From: Methylotenera sp.
GTDB taxonomy: Bacteria; Pseudomonadota; Gammaproteobacteria; Burkholderiales; Methylophilaceae
Assembly: GCF_030653755.1 (NCBI RefSeq)
Contig: NZ_JAURYU010000012.1
Location: 1 to 33,624, forward strand
Direction: 5' to 3'
Length of the DNA: 33,624 nt
Shown: in pieces, positions 1-6,497 of the stretch
Numbering within the stretch: position 1 is the stretch's first letter
Layout: the number at the start of each line of letters is the position of its first letter
Made by a program: the position numbers and the translations under genes
The notes under the pieces: model-generated
What the model saw: the letters and a program-made list of their open reading frames with translations, nothing else
Told to the model about the DNA's origin: nothing
The model's database searches: none

Positions 1-21
1 CGCTTGAATGATGGGTTATGC
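1..21 (-). repeat. partial integron attC site at window edge
   Basis: Read on the minus strand, positions 21-15 give the R'' box GCATAAC and positions 8-1 give the left-stem start TTCAAGCG; the rest of the site lies outside the window. The R'' box is the exact reverse complement of GTTATGC, which is the first core site of the same cassette (357-363). That pairing is expected because a cassette carries both halves of its own attC. The stop codon of the HNH gene (27-29) lies 5 bp before the box. Confidence 0.8.
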
Positions 22-26
22 GTAGT

Positions 27-341
27 TTATAGCCCATTAGCAATTGCCTGTTTGATTATAGGGGCTACTGATTTTTCTGTAATTTCACGCTCTTTGCAAT
101 ATTTTGACTGCAACCATACAGAAAGCTGTTTCTGTCCTTTGCTGGCGTTACATCCACAGCAGCAGAGGGCAATGTTTTCTCTTGTGATGATTTTTTCATC
201 ATTGATTATATGTTCCCAACTTGCGGCTGACTTTTTAGAGATTTTGGAAAGGGTGAATGGTGTACCGCAATAGACACAGTCCTTGTCTCTAGCGCGAACC
301 TCAGCTTCTAACCAAGCAGGGATGTTCCAGTTATTCGCCAT
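27..341 (-). CDS. HNH endonuclease, integron cassette gene
   Basis: A 104-residue protein with the layout of a small HNH nuclease. It has a first zinc pair C22-x2-C25, a central H44 in SWEHIIND, N56 in the NIALCC stretch, a second pair C61/C64, and then N65 and K68. HNH proteins of this size nick or cut DNA using one metal ion; the target here is unknown. There is no signal peptide or membrane segment, so it should be cytoplasmic. It is the only gene of the second cassette. Its ATG lies 21 bp after the cassette start and has only a weak purine-rich upstream stretch, so translation may be poor or depend on read-through from the first cassette. Free-standing HNH genes are common integron cargo. 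The family call is firm; the biological role is not known. Confidence 0.85.
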   Translation of the reverse strand: MANNWNIPAWLEAEVRARDKDCVYCGTPFTLSKISKKSAASWEHIINDEKIITRENIALCCCGCNASKGQKQLSVWLQSKYCKEREITEKSVAPIIKQAIANGL

Positions 342-356
342 GGCAATCTTTTTTAC

Positions 357-414
357 GCATAACGTTTAAATTAAGGGGCGCTGTAAAGCGTCCCGCTTGA
401 ATGGTGGGTTAGGT
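357..414 (-). repeat. complete integron attC recombination site (58 bp)
   Basis: On the minus strand the site runs from R'' ACCTAAC (414-408) to R' GTTATGC (363-357). Between them the left stem TTCAAGCGGGACGC pairs with GCGCCCCTTAA once three bases (C, C, A) are left unpaired, around a short TTTACA loop. This is the folded bottom-strand form that integron integrases recognise, with extrahelical bases. R'' is complementary to the GTTAGGT core at the start of its own cassette (754-748), and R' belongs to the next cassette, as expected for a junction of two inserted cassettes. The TAA stop of the upstream gene (411-409) lies inside the R'' box. The outer boxes resemble well-known short attC sites of about 60 bp. 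Confidence 0.9.
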
Positions 415-741
415 ATTTGCATTTGCAATAACCTGCGAAAGAAATTTAACCAATAATGCAGCAAATGGTGAGATGAATAGAGCGGCGCCACTTAATGCTA
501 TTAAGCCCTCAAGTAAATTAACCTCAAAATTTAAAATGATTTTACGTTTACGAATTATTGCCAATAACATAGCAATGCCAATTAGATACATAGCGTAATC
601 AATAAATTGATAACCTGGAAGAAGTACAGTTTCATTTGGTGTTGGATGCTCAGGTATGTTGTAACTAATTACCGCGAATACGAGAAGAGTGAATGCTAGC
701 CATGCTGCAACCTTCAATGACCATTTAAATTCTCCAAGCAT
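409..741 (-). CDS. small membrane protein of unknown function, integron cassette gene
   Basis: A 110-residue protein that I do not recognise. It has three hydrophobic stretches at about residues 9-27, 47-63 and 76-101, separated by a proline-rich outer segment (NIPEHPTPNET) and a basic inner loop (RKRK), so it is probably an inner-membrane protein with three spans. It is the sole gene of the first cassette in the array, beginning 12 bp after the recombination point. It has no separate ribosome-binding site: the AGG of the GTTAGGT core lies at the right distance from the ATG. Its stop codon is inside the attC R'' box. A gene packed this tightly between recombination sites is typical of integron cargo. 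Function unknown. Confidence 0.75.
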   Translation of the reverse strand: MLGEFKWSLKVAAWLAFTLLVFAVISYNIPEHPTPNETVLLPGYQFIDYAMYLIGIAMLLAIIRKRKIILNFEVNLLEGLIALSGAALFISPFAALLVKFLSQVIANANT

Positions 742-747
742 TTGAAT

Positions 748-754
748 ACCTAAC
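748..754 (-). repeat. proximal cassette core site GTTAGGT (attI-like junction)
   Basis: The minus strand reads AAC-GTTAGGT, which matches the GTTRRRY core where integron integrases cut after the G. It is the exact complement of the R'' box of the first cassette's attC (408-414), which fixes it as the left boundary of that cassette. I see no attC-type paired stem upstream of it, so it is either an attI site or the remnant of one. Confidence 0.7.
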
Positions 755-765
755 GTTAAGTAGAC

Positions 766-794
766 ATCCTATTTGACGTAAAACTTTGCGTCAA
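766..794 (-). promoter_or_regulatory. candidate cassette promoter with overlapping palindrome
   Basis: On the minus strand TTGACG (794-789) and TAGGAT (771-766) are separated by 17 bp, a good sigma70 arrangement (5/6 and 4/6 matches). The start point would fall near 759, giving a leader of about 18 nt before the first cassette gene. The arms TTGACG and CGTCAA (773-778 and 789-794) form a 22-bp inverted repeat that covers the -35 box and most of the spacer, which would suit a repressor site. Promoter activity is inferred. Confidence 0.5.
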
Positions 795-946
795 TGGATA
801 TTTACTCTGATGAAATAGTATGAATTTTTAATTAAAATCATATGGTTATTAATAAATAGTACATCCTAAAGTAGGTTTTATATGCATCAATCAATAATCA
901 CAATGTAATTGTATGTTGATACTGACACAACTGATGAGTATCAAAT

Positions 947-980
947 AAAAAGCCCAGCAAGTTAATCTGCTGGGCTTTTA
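947..980 (-). terminator. terminator after tpx
   Basis: On the minus strand AAAAGCCCAGCA and TGCTGGGCTTTTT form a 12-bp stem with an 8-nt loop and a T run, 22 bp after the tpx stop codon. It is a typical intrinsic terminator and should insulate the integron cassettes from tpx transcription. From here to about 795 the DNA is AT-rich with no gene. Confidence 0.9.
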
Positions 981-1001
981 GTCATTCAAGCGAACAACTA
1001 C

Positions 1002-1502
1002 TTATAAAACAGCTAACGCTGCTTCGTAGTTAGGTTCGTCAGCAATTTCTGCCACTAATTCACTGTGCAGTACTTTATTGTTTTCATCCAATACTACAAC
1101 AGCGCGTGCTGTTAAGCCTGCTAAGCTGCTGTCGGTAATGAATACGCCATAGTCTGATGCAAATTTAGCTGTGTCACGGAATGTAGAAAGTGTCACTACA
1201 TTCTCAATCCCCTCAGCGCCACAGAAGCGGCTTTGTGCGAAAGGTAAGTCAGCAGAGATACATAACACAACAGTGTTGGCGACGCTGCTCGCTTTTTGGT
1301 TGAATGTACGTACTGATGTTGCGCAAGTAGGGGTATCGATACTTGGGAAAATGTTTAATACTTTGCGTTTACCAGAGTATGCGTCTAGTGAAACTAATTC
1401 ACGTTTTGCATTAGCGAGTGCAAAGTTAGGGGCTGTTTGGCCTGCTTGTGGAAGGTTGCCACCAACATTAACTGGGTTGCCTTTTAGGGTCACGGTTGCC
1501 AT
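1002..1502 (-). CDS. tpx: thiol peroxidase (peroxiredoxin Tpx)
   Basis: A 166-residue atypical 2-Cys peroxiredoxin that reduces hydrogen peroxide and organic peroxides, normally with thioredoxin as electron donor, and protects the cell from oxidative damage. The peroxidatic cysteine is C60 in the motif [10 protein letters not shown], the resolving cysteine is C94 in SRFCG, and R133 in [10 protein letters not shown] completes the active site. Spacing and length match the Escherichia coli enzyme. The ATG follows a clear AAGGAG ribosome site about 8 bp upstream. It is a single-gene unit with its own terminator. It is a core gene sitting directly beside an integron array end. Confidence 0.97.
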   Translation of the reverse strand: MATVTLKGNPVNVGGNLPQAGQTAPNFALANAKRELVSLDAYSGKRKVLNIFPSIDTPTCATSVRTFNQKASSVANTVVLCISADLPFAQSRFCGAEGIENVVTLSTFRDTAKFASDYGVFITDSSLAGLTARAVVVLDENNKVLHSELVAEIADEPNYEAALAVL

Positions 1503-1680
1503 GCTAAATTCTCCTTGTGTATAAAGGGGCTAACTCTATCGTTTATAGCGCAAGCAATCAACCATAACTCTAGTGTGGGTTAGGTTGGTGCTTGTTTATA
1601 CTCACTATTTATTTTGTGGTAACTACCTGCCTGTTTATACAAGCTTGTTAAACCATTCTTTTTCAAGCGGGTAGAGTGAT

Positions 1681-2832
1681 TTAAGCGAGTAGATCTTCAC
1701 TTAAATAACCAATCGTCATGGTTTGGTTGTGCAGTACGCTGTCGCTAGTATCTGGTCTTGGTGCAAACTCGCCATATGAGTAAAAGCCCGTAATCGCGGT
1801 TTGGCCACCTAAAATCTGTTGTACTAGCTTCACTTCATCAGTCACAAGCTCTGCCATTACGCCTTTACGTCCAACACAACTCACGCAAATAGCCAAGCCT
1901 GTTTGGTTGACATTGGCATGGTTAGAGACTAAGTGGGCAGCATCTCCAGCGCCTTCCACTAACCTGTCGTGGGTTGATTGGCAGAAGCGCACTGTTTCAC
2001 CTTCATTGACATTACCTGCAAAGGTGAGGCTATTGTTTTTTGGATCTATAGCTAACAATGTACGAATTTTTTCAATATCGCGTTTTCCATCTTCAATAAT
2101 GGCAAATGGGAAATTTAAACCACTACCAGGTAGGCCTTTAGCTGAGTGTGATCCAATATACATGTTGTATAAGGGGAGCGCTGGTTTTCCATCAAGTTCA
2201 AGTACAACGTTCTTGTCAGATTTGGTGACTTTGCGAGGTGGGCCATATGGTTTCCAGCCTAGGCCAACGCCTGTTGCAGCAATTAAGCTGTTGCCATATA
2301 AGCCAACGGCAATGACTAGGCCGTCTGATACAGTGTCATTAAATAGCTGTACTGTTTTACTGAAGTTAAAACCATCACCAGCCATACCGCCCATAATCGG
2401 CGTTTCGCCAAGTTCACTTTTAAAGCCTTCTAGTAATTCGGAGCCATTTACATTTAAACCATCTGAGTAGACCAGCACGGCTTTTAAGCTATCTGACTTT
2501 AGTTGTTTGGCTAAGCTTACGGCAGTTTCATATGAGTTTTGCATCCCAGTCATTTTGGTATGGGTCACGCGTTGTACGGTTTTTTCCCACAGAATAGCGG
2601 TAATTTGTAGGCTGTCATCATAAACGCCAGAGGCTGTGATTTCACCAGAGGTAGAGCAGCCGATAATTTGTGCGGTGGGGTAGCGTGCTTTTAATGTGCT
2701 TTGTAGCTTTGCCTCACCAAAACGTTTAACTGATCCAAATACCAGTACCAAATTAGCTGACGGTAAAGGAGATGTGGAGGATAAATCCTTAAGTGTCATT
2801 TTAGCTGTTAATGATTCTTGCCTAATTATCAT
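1681..2832 (-). CDS. FIST-domain signal-sensing protein
   Basis: A 383-residue soluble protein with FIST_N and FIST_C domains, a family proposed to bind small ligands such as amino acids and pass a signal to partner kinases or cyclases. Recognisable marks are GCSTSGEI (58-65), the glycine-rich GGMAGDGF (148-155) and the C-terminal GFYSYGEFAP (349-358). There is no output domain, so it must act through another protein. The ATG has an AAGGGG ribosome site 5 bp upstream; a second ATG at residue 12 is less well placed. It is divergent from the Pil-Chp operon over a 268-bp AT-rich gap, which suggests but does not prove that it feeds that chemosensory system. Confidence 0.85.
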   Translation of the reverse strand: MIIRQESLTAKMTLKDLSSTSPLPSANLVLVFGSVKRFGEAKLQSTLKARYPTAQIIGCSTSGEITASGVYDDSLQITAILWEKTVQRVTHTKMTGMQNSYETAVSLAKQLKSDSLKAVLVYSDGLNVNGSELLEGFKSELGETPIMGGMAGDGFNFSKTVQLFNDTVSDGLVIAVGLYGNSLIAATGVGLGWKPYGPPRKVTKSDKNVVLELDGKPALPLYNMYIGSHSAKGLPGSGLNFPFAIIEDGKRDIEKIRTLLAIDPKNNSLTFAGNVNEGETVRFCQSTHDRLVEGAGDAAHLVSNHANVNQTGLAICVSCVGRKGVMAELVTDEVKLVQQILGGQTAITGFYSYGEFAPRPDTSDSVLHNQTMTIGYLSEDLLA

Positions 2833-3005
2833 GCTTACCCCTTGGTGAACTGCATTTCCCGTTAAATCTTTAATTGTTGCACTAGATTTTTATTTATTAT
2901 AAATTGTAATCATCAATTGTAATGATTTGTAATTTTATTATAGACTACCCTTAAGAGTGGTTGAAATAAATATTATTATTATTTTGAATAATATTTCAAA
3001 TAGTA

Positions 3006-3033
3006 TTGCTTATTAAGACAGACTGTATATAAA
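3006..3033 (+). promoter_or_regulatory. candidate promoter of the pil-chp operon
   Basis: TTGCTT (3006-3011) and TATAAA (3028-3033) are separated by 16 bp, upstream of pilG. The -35 match is weak and the surrounding DNA is AT-rich, so this is only the best candidate in the 268-bp FIST-pilG gap. Confidence 0.35.
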
Positions 3034-3100
3034 ATGAAGCACAATAAGTGCACTAAAGCTAATTAAAGTAGTGATGCATATAAAATAAAGGAGCTTACTG

Positions 3101-3544
3101 GTGACCCAGGAAAAGCCGTTTCAGGAAAAGCTGACATTAGATCAGCTCTCAACAATCAAAGTCATGGTCATAGATGATAGCAATACGATTCGTCGTAGTG
3201 CTGAGATATTTCTTAAAGCTTCTGGTTGCCAAGTCATTCTCGCAGAGGATGGTTTTGATGCATTAGCAAAAATTTCTAATGAACATCCTGATTTAATTTT
3301 TGTTGATATTATGATGCCTAGGCTTGATGGGTATCAAACTTGTTCTCTCATTAAAAGAAATGCACGCTATAAAACAACGCCTGTCATTATGCTGTCTAGC
3401 AAAGATGGCTTGTTCGACCGTGCACGTGGTCGTATGGTCGGATCAGACCAATACCTTACCAAACCCTTTACCCAAGAAACACTGATAGAAGCTGTGCAGA
3501 TTTATGCCGCTAAAGCTAAAAGTCATCAAAAAGAGGTGGATTGA
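3101..3544 (+). CDS. pilG: twitching motility response regulator PilG
   Basis: A 147-residue single receiver domain (CheY-like) with a short N-terminal extension. The acidic pair is D25/D26, the phosphate acceptor is D69 in FVDIMMP, the switch residue is S99 and the conserved lysine is K121 in LTKPF. In the Pil-Chp system PilG is phosphorylated by ChpA and promotes type IV pilus extension and, in several species, cAMP production. It starts at GTG, chosen because AAGGAG (3088-3093) lies 7 bp upstream; no ATG is suitably placed. It is the first gene of the operon and its stop is 2 bp before the pilH ATG. Confidence 0.95.
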   Translation: MTQEKPFQEKLTLDQLSTIKVMVIDDSNTIRRSAEIFLKASGCQVILAEDGFDALAKISNEHPDLIFVDIMMPRLDGYQTCSLIKRNARYKTTPVIMLSSKDGLFDRARGRMVGSDQYLTKPFTQETLIEAVQIYAAKAKSHQKEVD

Positions 3545-3546
3545 AT

Positions 3547-3912
3547 ATGGCAATACAAACTATTTTAGTCGTCGATGATTCAGCAACAGACCGTTTTTTT
3601 CTGACCGAAATGTTAGAAACGGCTGGCTACCAAGTGATTGGTGCAGAGAGCGGTGAAGAGTGCTTAAATAAAGTGAATGATAATCCACCAGATCTTGTGT
3701 TGTGTGATGTTGTGATGCCTGGGTTAACAGGTTTTCAGGTGACGCGCACGCTGACAAAGAATCCTGCGACTGCGCATATCCCCGTGATTTTGTGTACGGG
3801 TAAGTCTCAAGCAACAGATTTGGCTTGGGCATTGAAAATGGGCGCTAAAGCTTGTGTAACTAAGCCTGTTATAGAAGCCGATTTGTTAGCCTTAATTAAA
3901 AAAATTGAATAG
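3547..3912 (+). CDS. pilH: twitching motility response regulator PilH
   Basis: A 121-residue single receiver domain, the usual length for PilH. The acidic pair is D10/D11, the acceptor D54 in VLCDVVMPG, T84 is the switch residue and K106 the conserved lysine. In known systems PilH acts as the second receiver, draining phosphate from ChpA or promoting pilus retraction. I prefer the ATG at 3547, which has a GAGGTGG ribosome site 7 bp upstream inside the end of pilG. A TTG at 3541 would overlap pilG by 4 bp and add two residues. The close spacing implies translational coupling with pilG. Confidence 0.95.
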   Translation: MAIQTILVVDDSATDRFFLTEMLETAGYQVIGAESGEECLNKVNDNPPDLVLCDVVMPGLTGFQVTRTLTKNPATAHIPVILCTGKSQATDLAWALKMGAKACVTKPVIEADLLALIKKIE

Positions 3913-4008
3913 TCATTAAGTAGTTTGATATTTTTTGTGGGTCTTATCTCTTTAAAGTTATGCGTTTTTCTTTATTTTAATAATATTGATTGGGATTGAT
4001 AATAAATC

Positions 4009-4527
4009 GTGGCGCAAACATCTAATTTACGTGAGTTTCAAGAGGCGATTCTTGCCAAGCTGAAAGATGCTGCGAATCAGGTAGGTGGGGAGTCCTCATC
4101 TCGTTTAGGCGTGACTGTCGGCAATAAAAGGTTTTTAATTAACCTGCAAGACGTAAAAGAGGTGTTGCCAGTACCACCATTGCAATCAGTCCCATTTACT
4201 AAAGTGTGGTTTTTGGGAGTTGCTAACGTCCGGGGTAATTTATATAGCATCTCAGACTTAGCACAGTTTATGGGAATGCCAGCAACGTCAAAATCGGTTA
4301 ATAATCGCATTCTGCTGCTTAGTACAGAATCTACAGAGCAAGTTGCCTTGTTAGTGGATAGTTTAATCGGGTTGCGTAGTATTCAAACTATGCAAGCTCA
4401 GACTATTGAGGATGCCTCTAGTTTATATAGTGTGAATGGTTTCATAGATACAGAGGGTAATGATTGGTTGGAGCTTGATATAGAAGCGCTTGTGCAAAAT
4501 AAAAGCTTTGTCCAGCCAACGCATTAG
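4009..4527 (+). CDS. pilI: CheW-like adaptor PilI
   Basis: A 172-residue CheW-domain protein that should link the receptor PilJ to the kinase ChpA. The CheW core runs from about residue 34 (RLGVTVGNKRFLINL) through VRGNLYSISDLAQFMG to the LLVDSLIGLR segment. It is soluble. The start is GTG with no strong ribosome site nearby (a GGGA lies about 15 bp upstream), so the exact start is less sure than for pilG. It is the third gene of the operon, separated from pilH by 96 bp of AT-rich DNA with no clear terminator. Confidence 0.93.
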   Translation: MAQTSNLREFQEAILAKLKDAANQVGGESSSRLGVTVGNKRFLINLQDVKEVLPVPPLQSVPFTKVWFLGVANVRGNLYSISDLAQFMGMPATSKSVNNRILLLSTESTEQVALLVDSLIGLRSIQTMQAQTIEDASSLYSVNGFIDTEGNDWLELDIEALVQNKSFVQPTH

Positions 4528-4623
4528 TGCATATCTAATTAAATGGAAGTCTAGTAAAGCAATAGTTATTTTGGTTCTTAAGTTGTTAAGTAGGCATAAT
4601 AAATTTAGAAATTGGGGTTAACA

Positions 4624-6408
4624 ATGGCATTAAATCTTGCAGCGATAAAAAGCCTGCCACCACAAGTGGGATCTTTGGTAGGTGGGTTCTTTAATAATGT
4701 TAAAGAAAAAATTTCTAACTCAAAGATTTCTAAGAAAAGTAATCCTGATGCAGCCGTTGGTTCGGGTTACCGTCAGCTTTTCTTGCAGATTGTGGCATTT
4801 ATTTTATTTGCTTTATTGAGCTTCTGGGTAATTAACCAAGTTCGCGTGAATGGCCCTATTTATAACATATTAGATACTTATGAAAAGCTGACGGCTGATA
4901 CTAATCCGCCGCCTATGTTTCCATTAGATGCATTTGCTTCATATAACGAGGCTTATGTTGCATCTACCAGTTTTAATAACCAAAAACGTGATAACGCCTT
5001 ATCAAATGCAGCAAAAAGTGAAGCGTTGTTCAAAGCGCGTTCTGAATATTGGCGTAAAAACTTGAATAATCAAAAATTAGCTGCCCCTTTAGAGGATGTG
5101 ATTCATGCGGGCGAAAACTTTTTTGAAGTAGCAAATAAGCGTTATATTCCTGCTTTACCTTTAGGTACAGTCGCGGCATCAGCACCATTGCTAGATTTAA
5201 CAGCAGCTTTTGAAACATCTAAACAAGCAGGTAACACGTTTACGCAGGCTATTGCTAAAGAAAACAAGGCGTTGATTGAATCACAAACTCGATTTATTCA
5301 GTTTGTTTTGATTGGTTTATTGTTACTAGGTTTAGTGTTGCTTACTTTGATGTATTTCTTTGGTAAAAAACAGGCTGCACAATCGATTACTTTAACAAGT
5401 CAGCTTGCCAAAGAAGGGCAAGAAAACCAAGAGGCAGTTTTGCAGTTGCTAGATGAGATGGGTGACTTAGCTGATGGTGACTTAACTGTAAAAGCCGAAG
5501 TACGCGACAATATTGCTGGTGCAATTGCTGACTCTATTAACTATACGATTGATAGCTTGCGAGACCTTGTTGTTGAAATTAACCGAGCAACCGAGCAAGT
5601 TACTTCTGCGACTTCTGTCGCACAGGGAACCTCTGAGCAATTGCTGACTGCTGCTGAAACGCAAGCAACGCAGATTACACAAACGACACAAGCCGTAAAC
5701 GATATGACGCGTTCTATTTTGCAAGTGTCTAGCAATGCAGAGCAGGCCTCTCAGGTGGCGCAACGTTCGTTAGAAGCCGCTATTCAAGGTTCGCAAGCGG
5801 TACAGAATACTATTTCAGGGATGAACGAGATTCGTACCCAGATTCAAGAAACCTCTAAACGTATTAAACGTTTGGGTGAAAGCTCACAAGAGATTAGTGA
5901 AATCGTTGAGTTGATTTCAGACATTACCGAGCAAACGAACATTTTAGCGTTGAACGCTGCGATTCAGGCAGCGTCTGCAGGTGAAGCAGGCCGAGGCTTT
6001 ACTGTGGTTGCTGAGGAGGTTCAGCGTTTGGCGGAACGTTCGTCTGAAGCGACAAAACAGATTAGTGCGATTGTGAAAACTATTCAAACAGATACACACG
6101 GTGCAGTTGCGGCGATGGAGAAAAGTACTGAGGGTGTGGTTGAGGGTGCGCGTGTTGCTGATGCCGCTGGACAGGCACTGAATGAGATTGAGTCTGTTAC
6201 GACTAACCTCGCACGTCTTATTCAGTCTATTTCTGCGGCCACTAACGCACAAACTGAGTCTGCTACAACGGTAGCAAACAACATGCAGATGATTCAAGAA
6301 ATTACAACACAGACCACAGAGGGTACAAAGCTTACTGCTGAATCTGTTGGGCAGCTCACATCGTTGGCAGAGGAATTACGTGATTCAGTGGCTGGTTTTA
6401 AACTTTAG
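4624..6408 (+). CDS. pilJ: methyl-accepting chemotaxis receptor PilJ
   Basis: A 594-residue transmembrane receptor of the type IV pilus chemosensory system. It has a cytoplasmic N-terminus of about 50 residues, membrane span 1 at about 52-72, a periplasmic sensing region at about 73-223, span 2 at about 224-246, a HAMP linker and then a long coiled-coil signalling domain. The conserved hairpin tip is at about 435-462 ([18 protein letters not shown] followed by GEAGRGF). The ATG at 4624 is chosen because GGGG lies 6 bp upstream; a TTG four codons earlier is possible. The signal in Pseudomonas is mechanical or pilin-linked; here it is unknown. No methyltransferase or methylesterase gene follows it. 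Confidence 0.95.
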   Translation: MALNLAAIKSLPPQVGSLVGGFFNNVKEKISNSKISKKSNPDAAVGSGYRQLFLQIVAFILFALLSFWVINQVRVNGPIYNILDTYEKLTADTNPPPMFPLDAFASYNEAYVASTSFNNQKRDNALSNAAKSEALFKARSEYWRKNLNNQKLAAPLEDVIHAGENFFEVANKRYIPALPLGTVAASAPLLDLTAAFETSKQAGNTFTQAIAKENKALIESQTRFIQFVLIGLLLLGLVLLTLMYFFGKKQAAQSITLTSQLAKEGQENQEAVLQLLDEMGDLADGDLTVKAEVRDNIAGAIADSINYTIDSLRDLVVEINRATEQVTSATSVAQGTSEQLLTAAETQATQITQTTQAVNDMTRSILQVSSNAEQASQVAQRSLEAAIQGSQAVQNTISGMNEIRTQIQETSKRIKRLGESSQEISEIVELISDITEQTNILALNAAIQAASAGEAGRGFTVVAEEVQRLAERSSEATKQISAIVKTIQTDTHGAVAAMEKSTEGVVEGARVADAAGQALNEIESVTTNLARLIQSISAATNAQTESATTVANNMQMIQEITTQTTEGTKLTAESVGQLTSLAEELRDSVAGFKL

Positions 6409-6497
6409 GCATTTTAATATTTTGCGTAGAAGTTTAATTTTTAGCATAAGACACAAAAACGCCATGAAAAACTACAAACTAAAGATGGAAGTAAATA

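Noticed and set aside
4-273. Plus-strand open frame opposite the HNH gene.
   Set aside because: It crosses the attC site and lies antisense to a gene with clear HNH motifs; it has no ribosome site or recognisable content.
1528-1585. Possible degenerate attC site upstream of tpx: ACCTAAC and GTTAGCC on the minus strand, 58 bp apart.
   Set aside because: The length and the first eleven bases resemble the real attC, but the end boxes pair at only five of seven bases, the inner arms do not form the usual stem, and no matching site lies after tpx.
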